Shown: positions 1-9,198 of the stretch, piece by piece | Position numbering within the stretch: the stretch's first letter is position 1 | Layout: each line of letters opens with the position of its first letter | Source of the DNA: Acidovorax sp. A1169 | GTDB lineage: Bacteria > Pseudomonadota > Gammaproteobacteria > Burkholderiales > Burkholderiaceae_C | Reading direction: 5' to 3' | NCBI RefSeq assembly: GCF_030704685.1 | Contig: NZ_JAUZDX010000005.1 | Span: 62,001 to 126,000 of the forward strand | DNA length: 64,000 nucleotides | The notes under the pieces: generated by a model | What the model was told of the DNA's origin: nothing | The model's input: the letters and a program-made list of their open reading frames with translations, nothing else | Database searches by the model: none | Made by a program: the position numbers and the translations under genes

Positions 1-715
1 GCAACGCGCCGCTCTGGCGGTATTCCACGCCCACGGCACGCTGGCCCTCGAACAGGATGCGCGTGGCGTGCGCGCCGGTGACCACCTGCAGGTTGCTGCG
101 CGCCAGGTGGGGCGTGAGGTAGCCCTTGGCGACGCTGTGGCGCTCGCCGTTCTTGTGCGTCACCTGGTACATGCCCACGCCTTCCTGCGTGGCGCCGTTG
201 AAGTCGGTGTTGTGCGGGTGGCCGGCCTGCACGCCGGCCTCGTTGAAGAACTGGCTGAAGCGGTTGGGCGAGCGCAGATCGGCCACGTTCAAGGGGCCAC
301 CCTGGCCGTGCCAGGCATCGGTGCCGCGCTCGTTGTGCTCGGCCCTGAGGAAGTAGGGCTTGACGTCCTCCCAACCCCAGCCGGGGTTGCCCTGAGCCGC
401 CCAGTGGTCGTAGTCGGCATGCTGGCCGCGGACGTAGACCATCGCATTGATGGAACTCGAGCCCCCCAGCACCTTGCCGCGCGGCTGGTAACCCTGGCGG
501 CCATTGAGTGCGGCCTGTGGGGTGGTGTTCTGGCCCCAGCCGTTGAGCTCGAACTTGGCCATCACGGCCAGGCCCGCCGGGCAGTGGATGAGCACGCTCT
601 TGTCGCCAGGGCCGGCTTCGAGCAGGCACACGCGCACGGCGGGGTCTTCGGTGAGCCGGCCGGCCAGCACGGAGCCGGCGGAGCCGCCCCCGATCACGAT
701 GTAGTCGAACAACAT
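1..715 (-). CDS. GMC-family oxidoreductase (choline/alcohol dehydrogenase type), C-terminus outside window
   Basis: FAD-dependent glucose-methanol-choline oxidoreductase, 238 N-terminal residues visible of a usual 530-560. The protein opens with MLFDYIVIGGGSAGS, the Rossmann GxGxxG that binds the FAD ADP moiety. Around residues 80-100 lies the GMC signature (RGKVLGGSSSINAMVYVRGQ). The ATG at 715 follows a GGAGA stretch. Family members oxidise primary alcohols or choline to aldehydes; the catalytic His lies in the missing half, so the substrate cannot be judged. It is divergent from the 3-hydroxyacyl-CoA dehydrogenase at 842. Confidence 0.9.
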   Translation of the reverse strand, partial: MLFDYIVIGGGSAGSVLAGRLTEDPAVRVCLLEAGPGDKSVLIHCPAGLAVMAKFELNGWGQNTTPQAALNGRQGYQPRGKVLGGSSSINAMVYVRGQHADYDHWAAQGNPGWGWEDVKPYFLRAEHNERGTDAWHGQGGPLNVADLRSPNRFSQFFNEAGVQAGHPHNTDFNGATQEGVGMYQVTHKNGERHSVAKGYLTPHLARSNLQVVTGAHATRILFEGQRAVGVEYRQSGAL

Positions 716-841
716 GTTTTTTGTCTCCAGGCCCTGCGCAAAGCCTTTGCCGCGCCGGGACCCGACAGACCATAACCGAACGGGCGTGCGATTCGGCTTA
801 CCATGCTGCCCGTCTGTTTCACTTTGAAGAGAGCTCTCTAT

Positions 842-1690
842 ATGACGATTCAAACGGTTGGCATCATCGGCGCGGGCACCATGGGCAACGGTATTGCGCA
901 GGCCTGCGCGGTCTCGGGCATTGACGTGGTGATGGTGGACATCTCCGATGCGGCAGTGCAAAAAGGCCTGGCCACGGTGTCGGGCAGCCTGGACCGCCTG
1001 ATCAAAAAGGAAAAGATCACGGCGGCCGACAAGGATGCAGCACTCGCGCGCATCAAGGTCTCCACCAGCTACGAGGACCTCAAGGCAGCCCAGTTGGTGA
1101 TCGAGGCCGCCACCGAGAACTACGAGCTCAAGCTCAAGATCTTGAAGCAGGTTGATGCGCTGGTGGCGCCCGAGGTGCTGATCGCGTCGAACACCTCGTC
1201 GATCTCCATCACCAAGCTGGCCGCAGCCACCTCGCGTGCCGACCGCTTCATCGGCATGCACTTCTTCAACCCCGTGCCCATGATGGCGCTGGTAGAGATC
1301 ATCCGCGGCCTGCAGACCAGCGATGCCACGCACGACGCCGTGAAGGCGCTGGCCGAAGCCCTGGGCAAGAGCCCCATCACCGTGAAGAACGCGCCCGGCT
1401 TTGTCGTCAACCGCATCCTGGTGCCCATGATCAACGAGGCCTTCTTCGTGCTGGCCGAAGGCCTGGCCACGCCCGAGGACATCGACGCCGGCATGAAGCT
1501 CGGCTGCAACCAGCCCATCGGCCCGCTGGCGCTGGCCGACATGATCGGCCTGGACGTGTGCCTGGCCGTGATGGACGTCTACCTCACCGAGTTCGGCGAC
1601 AGCAAGTACCGCCCCTGCCCGCTGCTCAAGGAAATGGTGGCCGCCGGCCGCCTGGGCCGCAAGGCGGGCCAGGGCGTCTATACCTACTGA
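842..1690 (+). CDS. hbd: 3-hydroxybutyryl-CoA dehydrogenase
   Basis: 282 residues, the normal length for short-chain NAD-dependent 3-hydroxyacyl-CoA dehydrogenases (Hbd/PaaH). The N-terminus VGIIGAGTMGNGIAQ is the NAD-binding Rossmann motif. SNTSSISIT and GMHFFNPVPMM, with the catalytic His-Glu pair (the His lies in GMHFF), are intact, and the C-terminal helical dimerisation domain ends in GRKAGQGVYTY. The enzyme oxidises (S)-3-hydroxyacyl-CoA to 3-oxoacyl-CoA in fatty-acid or aromatic-acid degradation. ATG 842 is preferred because family homology starts there; an in-frame upstream start would add 13 unrelated residues. A crotonase follows in the same direction. Confidence 0.95.
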   Translation: MTIQTVGIIGAGTMGNGIAQACAVSGIDVVMVDISDAAVQKGLATVSGSLDRLIKKEKITAADKDAALARIKVSTSYEDLKAAQLVIEAATENYELKLKILKQVDALVAPEVLIASNTSSISITKLAAATSRADRFIGMHFFNPVPMMALVEIIRGLQTSDATHDAVKALAEALGKSPITVKNAPGFVVNRILVPMINEAFFVLAEGLATPEDIDAGMKLGCNQPIGPLALADMIGLDVCLAVMDVYLTEFGDSKYRPCPLLKEMVAAGRLGRKAGQGVYTY

Positions 1691-1773
1691 CGGTCCCGGG
1701 CGCGCTGTCCCCGCGGCGACGGCGCAACCATTGCATCGGGTTTTCAATCATGGGCAAGGAGACATCCGCGCCC

Positions 1774-2592
1774 ATGACCAGCATCACCCCCACCACGCCC
1801 CCAGCCGAAGGCTGCATCGATACCCAGGTGCTCGGCCACGTGCTGCTGATCGGCATCAACCGGCCGGCCAAGCGCAACGGCTGGACGCCACCCATGTTCT
1901 GCCAGCTGGCCGAGGCCTATACCCGGCTGGACGACGACCCCGCCCTGCGCGTGGGCGTGCTGCATGCCTTTGGCGACCACTTCACGGCGGGCCTGGACCT
2001 GCCGGCCGTGAGCGCCTATATGCAGCGCGGCGAAAAGGCTATTCCCGAAGGCATGGTGGAGCCCCACGACTACGGCCTGCCCGGCTACCGGCGCCGCACC
2101 AAACCCATGGTGGTGGCGGTCAAGGGCATCTGCTTCACGGTGGGCATTGAGCTCATGCTGGGCGCCGACATCGTGGTCGCGGCGGATGATTGCCGCTTCT
2201 CGCAGATGGAAGTGCAGCGCGGCATCATGGCCACGGGCGGCGCCACGCTGCGCATGGCCGAGCGCGCCGGCACCGGCAATGCCCTGCTGCACCTGCTGAC
2301 CGCCGACGAGTTCGGCAGCGCCGAGGCGCTGCGCCTGAACTTCGTACAGAAGGTGGTGCCAGCAGCCCAGGTGCTCGACGAAGCCCTGGCCATTGCCCAA
2401 CGCATCGAGGCCCAGGCCCCGATGGCGGTGGTGGCCACCCGGCTCAACGTGCTCAAGGCCATCGAGCAGGGCCAGGCGGCCGCGGTGGCCGATTTCATCC
2501 CGGTGCAGAAGCAGTTGGCCAACAGCGAGGATGCAGCGGAGGGCGTGCGCGCCTTCGTCGAGCGCCGCCCTGCCCGCTTCTCGGGTCGCTGA
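1774..2592 (+). CDS. Crotonase / enoyl-CoA hydratase family protein
   Basis: 272-residue crotonase-fold protein. The two glutamates that catalyse hydration in classical enoyl-CoA hydratases appear to be present, one in GIELMLGADI and one in FSQMEVQRGI, and the oxyanion-hole region is recognisable. An ATG at 1750 is also in frame, but the purine-rich AAGGAG before 1774 favours the shorter form. It probably works with the preceding dehydrogenase on 2-enoyl-CoA or 3-hydroxyacyl-CoA esters. The chain length or ring substrate cannot be told from sequence. Confidence 0.88.
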   Translation: MTSITPTTPPAEGCIDTQVLGHVLLIGINRPAKRNGWTPPMFCQLAEAYTRLDDDPALRVGVLHAFGDHFTAGLDLPAVSAYMQRGEKAIPEGMVEPHDYGLPGYRRRTKPMVVAVKGICFTVGIELMLGADIVVAADDCRFSQMEVQRGIMATGGATLRMAERAGTGNALLHLLTADEFGSAEALRLNFVQKVVPAAQVLDEALAIAQRIEAQAPMAVVATRLNVLKAIEQGQAAAVADFIPVQKQLANSEDAAEGVRAFVERRPARFSGR

Positions 2593-2730
2593 AGGCCAAT
2601 CCGGCAATGGGCCTGTCACGGATGGTTGCCACCATGGCCTTGCGCGCGCACCTGCGCCGTGCGTGAATAACAGCTTCAACTGAAACTGGCTGCACTGCGC
2701 CACAAGACCAATCCAACAACAAAAGATTAC

Positions 2731-2770
2731 ACAATTCAATTGCACACAATTCAATTCCACGGCACAATTC
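2731..2770. promoter_or_regulatory. Candidate OhrR operator array upstream of ohrR
   Basis: The motif ACAATTCAATT occurs at 2731 and 2746, and a shorter ACAATTC at 2764. The first copy forms a near palindrome CAATTCAATTG. Known OhrR operators are AT-rich palindromes of the ACAATT/AATTGT type. The stretch is AT-rich in a GC-rich window and ends just before the ohrR ATG, so binding would block the ohrR promoter or its early transcript. Confidence 0.6.
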
Positions 2771-2775
2771 ATCCC

Positions 2776-3243
2776 ATGGCACGCAGCGACCCCTCCACCC
2801 ACACCCCCAGCCCAGCCCTGCTGCGCCTGGACAACCAGGTGTGCTTCGCGCTGTATTCCGCCTCGCTGGCAATGACCAAGCTGTACAAGCCTCTGCTCGA
2901 AACCGTGGGCCTGACCTATCCCCAGTATCTGGTGATGCTGGTGCTTTGGGAGCAGGACGGCGTGACTGTCTCCGAACTGGGCGAGCGCCTGTTCCTCGAC
3001 TCGGGCACGCTCACCCCTTTGCTCAAGCGCCTGGAAACCTCGGGCCTGATTGCCCGCATCCGCGATGCGCAGGACGAGCGCCGCGTGCGCATCAGCCTCA
3101 CGGCCCCGGGCCGGGCGCTGCGCGACAAGGCAGAGGCCATTCCGCCCTGCGTGCTCGAAAGCAGCCAGTGCACCCTGCCCGAGCTGACCGCCCTGACCGG
3201 GCAGCTCAGGACTTTTCGCGACCGGATCAACCCGGCGCGCTGA
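2776..3243 (+). CDS. ohrR: OhrR, MarR-family organic peroxide sensor and repressor
   Basis: 155 residues with a central MarR winged helix (about 45-110). Cys23, in LDNQVCFALYSAS, matches the reactive peroxide-sensing cysteine of OhrR. Tyr37 and Tyr48, which would contact that cysteine, are conserved. Further cysteines at 125 and 132 suggest the two-cysteine type, in which oxidation gives an intersubunit disulfide and release of DNA. It lies 65 bp upstream of ohr in the same direction, the classic regulator-target pairing. ATG 2776 is chosen over an upstream ATG at 2740 that would fall inside the operator repeats. Confidence 0.93.
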   Translation: MARSDPSTHTPSPALLRLDNQVCFALYSASLAMTKLYKPLLETVGLTYPQYLVMLVLWEQDGVTVSELGERLFLDSGTLTPLLKRLETSGLIARIRDAQDERRVRISLTAPGRALRDKAEAIPPCVLESSQCTLPELTALTGQLRTFRDRINPAR

Positions 3244-3308
3244 TTTTTTCTTCACCGTTCGTTCCCACCCCGTCCGTTTTCAGGACATTCACCCCAAAGG
3301 AAGACACC

Positions 3309-3725
3309 ATGACGCAACTCGAAAAAGTCCTCTACACCGCCAAGGCCCACGTGACCGGTGGCCGTGACGGCGCCGCCAAGACCGATGACGGCCGGCTGGA
3401 TGTCAAGCTGTCCTCGCCTGGCACGTCGGGCACCGGCACCAACCCCGAGCAGCTGTTCGCCTCGGGCTATGCCGCCTGCTTCATCGGCGCCATGAAGGCT
3501 GTCGGCGGCAAGATCGGCATCCCCGTGCCCCAGGACGTGTCCATCGACGCCGAAGTCGACCTGGGCCCCATCCCGAACGCCTACGGCATCGCCGCCCGCC
3601 TGAAGATCAGCCTGCCCGGCCTGGACCCCGCCACGGCCCAGAAGCTGGTGGACGCAGCCCACCAGGTCTGCCCCTACTCCAACGCCACGCGCGGCAACAT
3701 CGACGTGACCATCACGCTGGTGTAA
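3309..3725 (+). CDS. ohr: Ohr, organic hydroperoxide resistance thiol peroxidase
   Basis: 138-residue OsmC/Ohr-family protein that reduces fatty-acid and other organic hydroperoxides. Both catalytic cysteines are visible: Cys57 in GYAACFIGAMK (peroxidatic) and Cys121 in VCPYSNATRGN (resolving). Arg19 and Glu47, which activate the peroxidatic cysteine, are also present. The motif SNATRGN near the C-terminus is typical of Ohr rather than OsmC. A GGAAG ribosome site precedes ATG 3309. Control by the adjacent OhrR is inferred. Confidence 0.96.
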   Translation: MTQLEKVLYTAKAHVTGGRDGAAKTDDGRLDVKLSSPGTSGTGTNPEQLFASGYAACFIGAMKAVGGKIGIPVPQDVSIDAEVDLGPIPNAYGIAARLKISLPGLDPATAQKLVDAAHQVCPYSNATRGNIDVTITLV

Positions 3726-3728
3726 TCG

Positions 3729-4109
3729 GTGGGCCGGCTGCTGATCCCCCGCATCGCGGTGGCCCTGGTGGCCATCGAGCATGTGTACATCCTGGTGCTG
3801 GAGATGTTCTTCTGGAACAAGCCGCTGGGGCTGAAGACCTTCAACCTGACCCAGGAGCTGGCCGACGCCACCGTGACGCTGGCCGCCAACCAGGGCCTGT
3901 ACAACGGGTTTCTGGCGGCGGGCCTCATCTTCGGCCTCGCCACCAACAACCGGGTGTTCAAGATCTTCTTTCTGGCCTGCGTGATCGTGGCCGGGGTCTA
4001 CGGCGGTGCCACCGCAGTGCCCAAGATCTTCTTCACCCAGGCCCTGCCCGCGCTGATCGCCCTGGCGCTGGTGCTGACACTGGACAAACCCAAGGCCCGC
4101 AACGCCTGA
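3729..4109 (+). CDS. DUF1304 small membrane protein
   Basis: 126 residues with four hydrophobic segments, at roughly 5-25, 55-72, 78-97 and 100-118. The motifs AIEHVYILVLEMFFW and LAANQGLYNGFLAAG identify the DUF1304 family, whose function is not established. It begins with GTG 3 bp after the ohr stop, so it is probably translationally coupled to ohr and co-expressed during peroxide stress. A terminator follows, which closes an ohrR-ohr-DUF1304 unit. Confidence 0.85.
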   Translation: MGRLLIPRIAVALVAIEHVYILVLEMFFWNKPLGLKTFNLTQELADATVTLAANQGLYNGFLAAGLIFGLATNNRVFKIFFLACVIVAGVYGGATAVPKIFFTQALPALIALALVLTLDKPKARNA

Positions 4110-4131
4110 GGCGCACAGCAGCTGCCCTGAC

Positions 4132-4165
4132 AAAGGCCCACCGGCACTGCCGGCGGGCCTTTTTT
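4132..4165 (+). terminator. Rho-independent terminator after the ohr operon
   Basis: A long stem pairs AAAGGCCCACCGGCA with TGCCGGCGGGCCTTT and runs into six T residues. It lies 22 bp after the DUF1304 stop. Confidence 0.85.
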
Positions 4166-4245
4166 CCATGGTGCGGCACACCCGCGTGTCGCGCATGCGC
4201 CGATGCCTGCTTGAACGCACCGACAGATTCGTTTAGCGTGCTGCC

Positions 4246-5340
4246 ATGAACACCACCACCCTCCTCGTACGCCAGGATGCCCTGTCCCACACCGCCCTGC
4301 GCACCACCCAGGATGTTCCGCTGGCCGATGGCCAGGTGCGCGTGCGCGTCGAGCGCTTTGCGCTCACGGCCAACAACATCACCTATGCCGCACTGGGCGG
4401 CATGCTCAATTATTGGCAGTTCTTTCCATCGGACGAGACGGGCTGGGGCATCGTGCCCGTGTGGGGCTTCGGCGACGTGGTCCAGTCCCTGCACCCTGGC
4501 GTGGCGGTGGGCGAGCGGCTCTACGGCTACTGGCCCATGTCCACCCACGCCGTGCTCACGCCCGCACGGCTGACCCCGGCAGGCTTTTACGACGGCGCAG
4601 CCCACCGTGCCAGCCTGCACGCGGTGTACAACCAGTACGTGCGCACCAGCACCGACCCCTTCTACACGCCCGGCACCGAGGACATCCAGGCGCTGCTGCG
4701 CCCGCTGTTCATCACCTCCTGGCTGATAGACGACTTCATGGCCGACCAGCAGTTCTTCAGGGCCAAGCGCCTGCTGCTGTCCAGCGCGTCCAGCAAGACG
4801 GCCTACGGCACCGCCTTCCAGCTCGCTCAGCGGGGCGGCCTGGAGGTGATCGGCCTGACCTCGCCCGGCAACGTGGCCTTCTGCGAAAGCCTGGGCTGCT
4901 ACGACCGGGTGGTGGCCTACGGCGCACTGGAGCAGATCGACGCCGCCACGCCCTGCATCTACATCGACTTTGCCGGCAGCGTGGCCGTGCGCGAGGCCAT
5001 CCATCAGCGCTTTACCGCGCTGGCCTACAGCTGCGCCGTGGGCGCCAGCCATGTGAACGACCTGGGCGGCGCCGGCCAGTTGCCCGGCCCGCGCCCCACC
5101 ATGTTCTTTGCCCCCGCACAGATCAAGAAGCGCCGCGACGACTGGGGTGCGCAGGTACTCAATGAGCGGCTCGTGGCTGCCTGGCAGGCCTTTGCCGCAG
5201 CCGTGCAGGCGCCGCCGACCCCCTGGCTGCAGGTGCAGCAGCACCAGGGCCCCGACGCCGCACAGGCGCTTTTTGCCACCGTTCTGGCGGGTGGGGGCGA
5301 CCCCCGCAGCGGCCACATGGCCAGCCTTCAGCCCTCCTGA
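4246..5340 (+). CDS. DUF2855 family protein
   Basis: 364 residues matching the DUF2855 family, which shows distant medium-chain dehydrogenase/reductase-like organisation. An N-terminal GroES-like part contains RVRVERFALTANNITYAALG, and a later nucleotide-binding-like region contains LLLSSASSKTAYGTAF. No zinc-binding cysteine cluster is visible. The function is undescribed as far as I know; a reductase acting on a small carbonyl compound is only an analogy. It is followed 33 bp later by srkA in the same direction. Confidence 0.75.
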   Translation: MNTTTLLVRQDALSHTALRTTQDVPLADGQVRVRVERFALTANNITYAALGGMLNYWQFFPSDETGWGIVPVWGFGDVVQSLHPGVAVGERLYGYWPMSTHAVLTPARLTPAGFYDGAAHRASLHAVYNQYVRTSTDPFYTPGTEDIQALLRPLFITSWLIDDFMADQQFFRAKRLLLSSASSKTAYGTAFQLAQRGGLEVIGLTSPGNVAFCESLGCYDRVVAYGALEQIDAATPCIYIDFAGSVAVREAIHQRFTALAYSCAVGASHVNDLGGAGQLPGPRPTMFFAPAQIKKRRDDWGAQVLNERLVAAWQAFAAAVQAPPTPWLQVQQHQGPDAAQALFATVLAGGGDPRSGHMASLQPS

Positions 5341-5373
5341 TCGGCGGGGCTCCAGCGCGGGGGACAATGGGGC

Positions 5374-6405
5374 ATGAACCGACTGCCCCCGACCGACACC
5401 GCCGCCGCCCCCAGCGCCTCCGATCTGCACCCCTACGCGCGCCTGACGCCGGACCAGGTGCTCGATGCACTGGCCAGCGTGGGCCTGTACGGAGATGGCC
5501 GGCTCATGGCCCTGTCGTCGTATGAGAACCGTGTCTACCAGGTTTCGCTCGAAGACGGCCAGCGCGTGGTGGCCAAGTTCTACCGCCCCGGCCGCTGGAG
5601 CGAGGCACAGATCCTCGAAGAGCACGCCTTCGCCGCCGAACTCATGGCGGCCGAGGTGCCGGCCGTGGGCCCAATGCTGCTGAACGGCAGCACGCTGCAT
5701 GCCCACGACGGCTTTGCCTTTTCCGTGAGCCCCTGGCGCGGCGGGCGTGGTCCCGAGCTCGACGATTTCGACGTGCTCGAATGGATCGGCCGCTTTCTCG
5801 CGCGCATCCACACCGTGGGCGCCGCCCAGCCCTTCGCGCACCGGCCGGCGCTGGACCTGCAGGGCTTTGGCACGGCATCGCGCGACTGGCTGCTGGGCCA
5901 CGACATGATTCCGCTGGACATGCAATCGGCCTGGCGCGAGCAGTGCGACAAGGCGCTCGCCCTGGTGGCGGCCAGCAGCCTGAAGGATGCCAGGGCCATC
6001 CGCCTGCACGGCGACTGCCACCCCGGCAACATCCTCTGGACGCCGACCGATCTGCCCGGTGGTGGTCCGCACTTCGTGGACCTGGACGACGCACGCATGG
6101 GCCCGGCGGTGCAGGACCTGTGGATGCTGTTGTCCGGCGACCGGCGCCAGCGCACGCAGCAGCTCAGCGCCCTGATCGACGGCTATGAGCAGTTCCGCAG
6201 CTTCGACCGGCGCGAGCTGGCCCTGATCGAGCCGCTGCGCACGCTGCGCCTGATCCACTACAGCGCCTGGCTGGCGCGGCGCTGGGAGGACCCGATCTTC
6301 CCGGCCACCTTCCCCTGGTTCGGCAGCAGCGACTACTGGCGCGGCCAGGTGGACATGCTGATCGAGCAGTGCGAGGCCATGGGCGAGGAGCCACTGAGCG
6401 CCTGA
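5374..6405 (+). CDS. srkA: SrkA/YihE-type stress response serine/threonine kinase
   Basis: 343 residues of the aminoglycoside phosphotransferase-like kinase fold. LSSYENRVYQV and VVAKFYRPGRWS carry the nucleotide-binding Lys. HGDCHPGNILW is the catalytic loop with its Asp, and FVDLDDARMGPAVQDLW carries the metal-binding Asp. In E. coli SrkA (RdoA/YihE) counters programmed death pathways after envelope and oxidative stress. Length and motifs fit orthology. The ATG at 5374 is the only sensible start. Confidence 0.92.
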   Translation: MNRLPPTDTAAAPSASDLHPYARLTPDQVLDALASVGLYGDGRLMALSSYENRVYQVSLEDGQRVVAKFYRPGRWSEAQILEEHAFAAELMAAEVPAVGPMLLNGSTLHAHDGFAFSVSPWRGGRGPELDDFDVLEWIGRFLARIHTVGAAQPFAHRPALDLQGFGTASRDWLLGHDMIPLDMQSAWREQCDKALALVAASSLKDARAIRLHGDCHPGNILWTPTDLPGGGPHFVDLDDARMGPAVQDLWMLLSGDRRQRTQQLSALIDGYEQFRSFDRRELALIEPLRTLRLIHYSAWLARRWEDPIFPATFPWFGSSDYWRGQVDMLIEQCEAMGEEPLSA

Positions 6406-6565
6406 AGAAGGCGCAGCGCGCAGGGCGAGGCAGGGCCAGATCCGGGCGCAGGCGCTGGGAATGCAGCCCGTCTTCCGGCTGGGGAAAGGACCATTGGCGC
6501 TTGGGGCCCGAGCGGGCCTCGTATATGCTTGAAGCCATCTTTGCTATTGCACACTGGCCAGTCCC

Positions 6566-6871
6566 ATGAAAGACCTGTTCCGCAACCTTCTCTCGATCCG
6601 CCAGCAACGCAAGCCGGCCCCCGTGGGCAGCGTGCCCGCAGTGGGGATCGCCATCATCCGTGGCGACGTCAAGATGACCGTCACCGAGCCCATCTCGCGC
6701 GACCTGTGGAGCTGGATGGTGCTGTCGGGCTGGCGCAATGTGCCGGTCAAGAACGACCGCCGCCAGTACACCGAACTGCCCGACGGCTTGCTCAAGCAGT
6801 TGATCGATGCGGCGCCGACCGAGCGCGACGCCGTCCACGCCCGCATCATGGCAAAAGCAAAGGAAGAGTGA
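6566..6871 (+). CDS. Conserved hypothetical protein, 101 residues
   Basis: Small soluble protein with no signal peptide or membrane segment. The middle (VKMTVTEPISRDLWSWMVLSGWR) looks structured and the C-terminus is helical and charged. Codon use matches the neighbours, so it is probably real. I do not recognise the family and no domain can be named. A 160-bp leader separates it from srkA. Confidence 0.65.
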   Translation: MKDLFRNLLSIRQQRKPAPVGSVPAVGIAIIRGDVKMTVTEPISRDLWSWMVLSGWRNVPVKNDRRQYTELPDGLLKQLIDAAPTERDAVHARIMAKAKEE

Positions 6872-6943
6872 CGACGACGCCACTCTCCAAGGCGCCCGGA
6901 CTCCTGTCGGTGCAGCCGCCCGGGGCAGCTGCACGCGCAGGCA

Positions 6944-8920
6944 TCACACCAGCAAAGCGTTCACGCGCTTGACGTAGGCTGCTGGGTCGGCAGGCAGGCC
7001 TCCCTCGGCCAGCAGGGCCTGGTCGAACAGGATGTGCGCCAGGTCATGAAAATGCACGCTGCCTTCGAGCTTCTTGACCAGGGCATGCTCGGCATTCACC
7101 TCCAGCACGGGCTTGGACTCGGGTGCCTGCTGGCCGGCCTGCTTGAGCATGCGTGCCAGTTGGGTGCTCATGCCATCGTCCTGGACCACCAGGCAGGCCG
7201 GTGAGTCGACCAGGCGCGTGGTCACGCGCACGTCCTCGGCCTTGTCCTTCAGGGCCTCCTTGAGCTTGGCCAGCAGGGGCTTGAAGGCCTCGGCGGCCTC
7301 TTCGGCGGCCTTCTTCTCGGCCTCGTCCTGCAGAGAACCCAGGTCCACCGCGCCCTTGGCCACGCTCTGCAGCGGGGTGCCATCGAACTCGTTGAGGTAG
7401 TTCAGCGCCCACTCGTCCACGCGGTCGGTCATCAGCAGCACTTCGATGCCCTTCTTCTTGAAGACTTCGAGCTGCGGGCTGTTCTTGGCTGCGGCCAGGG
7501 TGTCGGCGGTGATGTAGTAGATGGCCTCCTGGCCGTCCTTCATGCGTGCCTTGTAGTCGGCAAAGCTGACGCTGGCGGTGTCGCTGGTGGTGCTGGCAAA
7601 GCGCAGCAGCTTGGCCAGGCGCTCGCGGTTGCCAAAATCCTCGCCCAGACCTTCCTTGAGCACCGAGCCGAACTCGGCGTAGAAGGCCGTGTACTTGCCC
7701 TCCTTGGCCTTGTCGTCGGCATCGACCACGTCGGTCACACCGCCGGCACCGGCCGTCGCTTCATGCTTGTCGTGCTTGGCCAGGTCTTCGAGCATGGAGA
7801 GCACGCGCTTGGTCGAGCCTTCGCGGATGGCACGCACGTCGCGGCTTTCCTGCAGCAGCTCGCGGCTCACGTTCAGGGGCAGGTCGGCCGAGTCGATCAC
7901 GCCCTTGACGAAGCGCAGGTAGGTGGGCATCAGCGCTTCGGCGTCGTCCATGATGAACACGCGCTTGACGTAGAGCTTCACGCCGGCCTTCTTGTCGCGG
8001 TTCCACAGGTCGAACGGCGCCTTGGCGGGGATGTACAACAGCTGCGTGTACTCGGTGTTGCCTTCCACGCGGTTGTGCGCCCAGGTCAGCGGGGCCTCGT
8101 GGTCGTGGCTGATGGCCTTGTAGAACTCCTGGTACTGCTCTTCAGAGATGTCCTTCTTGGGGCGCGTCCACAGGGCGCTGGCCTTGTTGATGGTTTCCCA
8201 CTCGCCGGTCTTGGCCATGCCGCCGGGCTGGCGTCCACCGCTCTCGTCCGCAGGGTTGATCAGCTCGCCGTCCTTCCACTCTTCCTTTTCCATCAGGATG
8301 GGCAGGCTGATGTGGTCCGAATATTTGGCGATGACGGACTTGAGCTTCCAGGCGTTGAGGTATTCCTCGGCATCGTCGCGCAGGTGCAGGATGATGCTGG
8401 TGCCGCGCTCGGCACGGGTGATGGCCTCCACCTCGAAGTCGCCGGTGCCGCCGCTGGTCCAGCGCACACCTTCTTCGGCAGGCACGCCGGCACGGCGCGA
8501 TTCCACAGTGATCTTGTCAGCGACGATGAAGCCGGAGTAAAAGCCCACGCCGAACTGGCCGATGAGCTGCGCATCGGCCTTCTGGTCGCCCGAGAGCTTG
8601 CCCATGAAGTCCTTGGTGCCGCTCTTGGCGATGGTGCCCAGGTGGTCGATGGCTTCCTGCGCCGTCATGCCGATGCCGTTGTCGGTGATGGTCAGCGTCT
8701 TGGCGGCCTGGTCGAAGGACACCCGCACTTCGAGGTTGGGCGCGTCTTCGTACAGGGCATTGTTGTTCAGGGACTCGAAGCGCAGCTTGTCGCAGGCGTC
8801 CGAGGCGTTGGAGATCAACTCGCGCAGGAAGATTTCCTGGTTGGAGTACAGCGAGTGGGTGACCAGGTGCAGGAGCTGGGCGACTTCGGCCTGGAAAGAC
8901 AGGGTTTGTTTATTGCTCAT
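6944..8920 (-). CDS. htpG: HtpG, bacterial Hsp90 chaperone
   Basis: 658 residues; ATP-dependent homodimeric cytosolic chaperone. The GHKL ATPase domain begins [19 protein letters not shown] and includes [20 protein letters not shown] and GQFGVGFYS. The middle domain (about 240-500) and C-terminal dimerisation domain follow. The start at 8920 matches the family N-terminus [13 protein letters not shown]; an in-frame upstream start would add 16 unrelated residues. A heat-shock promoter candidate lies about 110 bp upstream. It is transcribed divergently from aqpZ. Confidence 0.97.
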   Translation of the reverse strand: MSNKQTLSFQAEVAQLLHLVTHSLYSNQEIFLRELISNASDACDKLRFESLNNNALYEDAPNLEVRVSFDQAAKTLTITDNGIGMTAQEAIDHLGTIAKSGTKDFMGKLSGDQKADAQLIGQFGVGFYSGFIVADKITVESRRAGVPAEEGVRWTSGGTGDFEVEAITRAERGTSIILHLRDDAEEYLNAWKLKSVIAKYSDHISLPILMEKEEWKDGELINPADESGGRQPGGMAKTGEWETINKASALWTRPKKDISEEQYQEFYKAISHDHEAPLTWAHNRVEGNTEYTQLLYIPAKAPFDLWNRDKKAGVKLYVKRVFIMDDAEALMPTYLRFVKGVIDSADLPLNVSRELLQESRDVRAIREGSTKRVLSMLEDLAKHDKHEATAGAGGVTDVVDADDKAKEGKYTAFYAEFGSVLKEGLGEDFGNRERLAKLLRFASTTSDTASVSFADYKARMKDGQEAIYYITADTLAAAKNSPQLEVFKKKGIEVLLMTDRVDEWALNYLNEFDGTPLQSVAKGAVDLGSLQDEAEKKAAEEAAEAFKPLLAKLKEALKDKAEDVRVTTRLVDSPACLVVQDDGMSTQLARMLKQAGQQAPESKPVLEVNAEHALVKKLEGSVHFHDLAHILFDQALLAEGGLPADPAAYVKRVNALLV

Positions 8921-9008
8921 GGTGTCTTGGAGTTGCTTTCGTACAGTCTCTGGGAGCGCCGTCGGCACGCCAGAGGCCGGCGTGCAAAGGACGTTCGCGG
9001 GTGCTCAG

Positions 9009-9034
9009 CTCGGGGCGTATCGGCCGATTTCAAG
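9009..9034 (-). promoter_or_regulatory. Candidate sigma-32 promoter for htpG
   Basis: On the minus strand CTTGAAA (9034-9028) exactly matches the heat-shock sigma -35 element. It is followed after 13 bp by CCCGAG, a partial match to the CCCAT-type -10. The position about 90-110 bp upstream of htpG fits. The -10 match is imperfect. Confidence 0.45.
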
Positions 9035-9198
9035 GCCGGTGCTGCGCGGATGCCCGCCGGCCAGCGCAGCCCGGCGGCGAGCTTACCGCGCATTGTTGAC
9101 AATTGGCGGGCCATTGGCGCTGGTATTGCCTATTTTGCCGCCATAAGATGCACCCGTGCTGCGGCGGGGTGCCGCCAGCCGTGCCTTTGGAATCTCCC

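Noticed and set aside
1744..3255. A 503-codon minus-strand open frame across the crotonase and ohrR
   Set aside because: It spans two real genes on the other strand plus the operator region; composition is non-protein-like.
4033..6258. A 741-codon minus-strand open frame across DUF2855 and srkA
   Set aside because: Low-complexity shadow translation; both plus-strand genes carry recognisable motifs.
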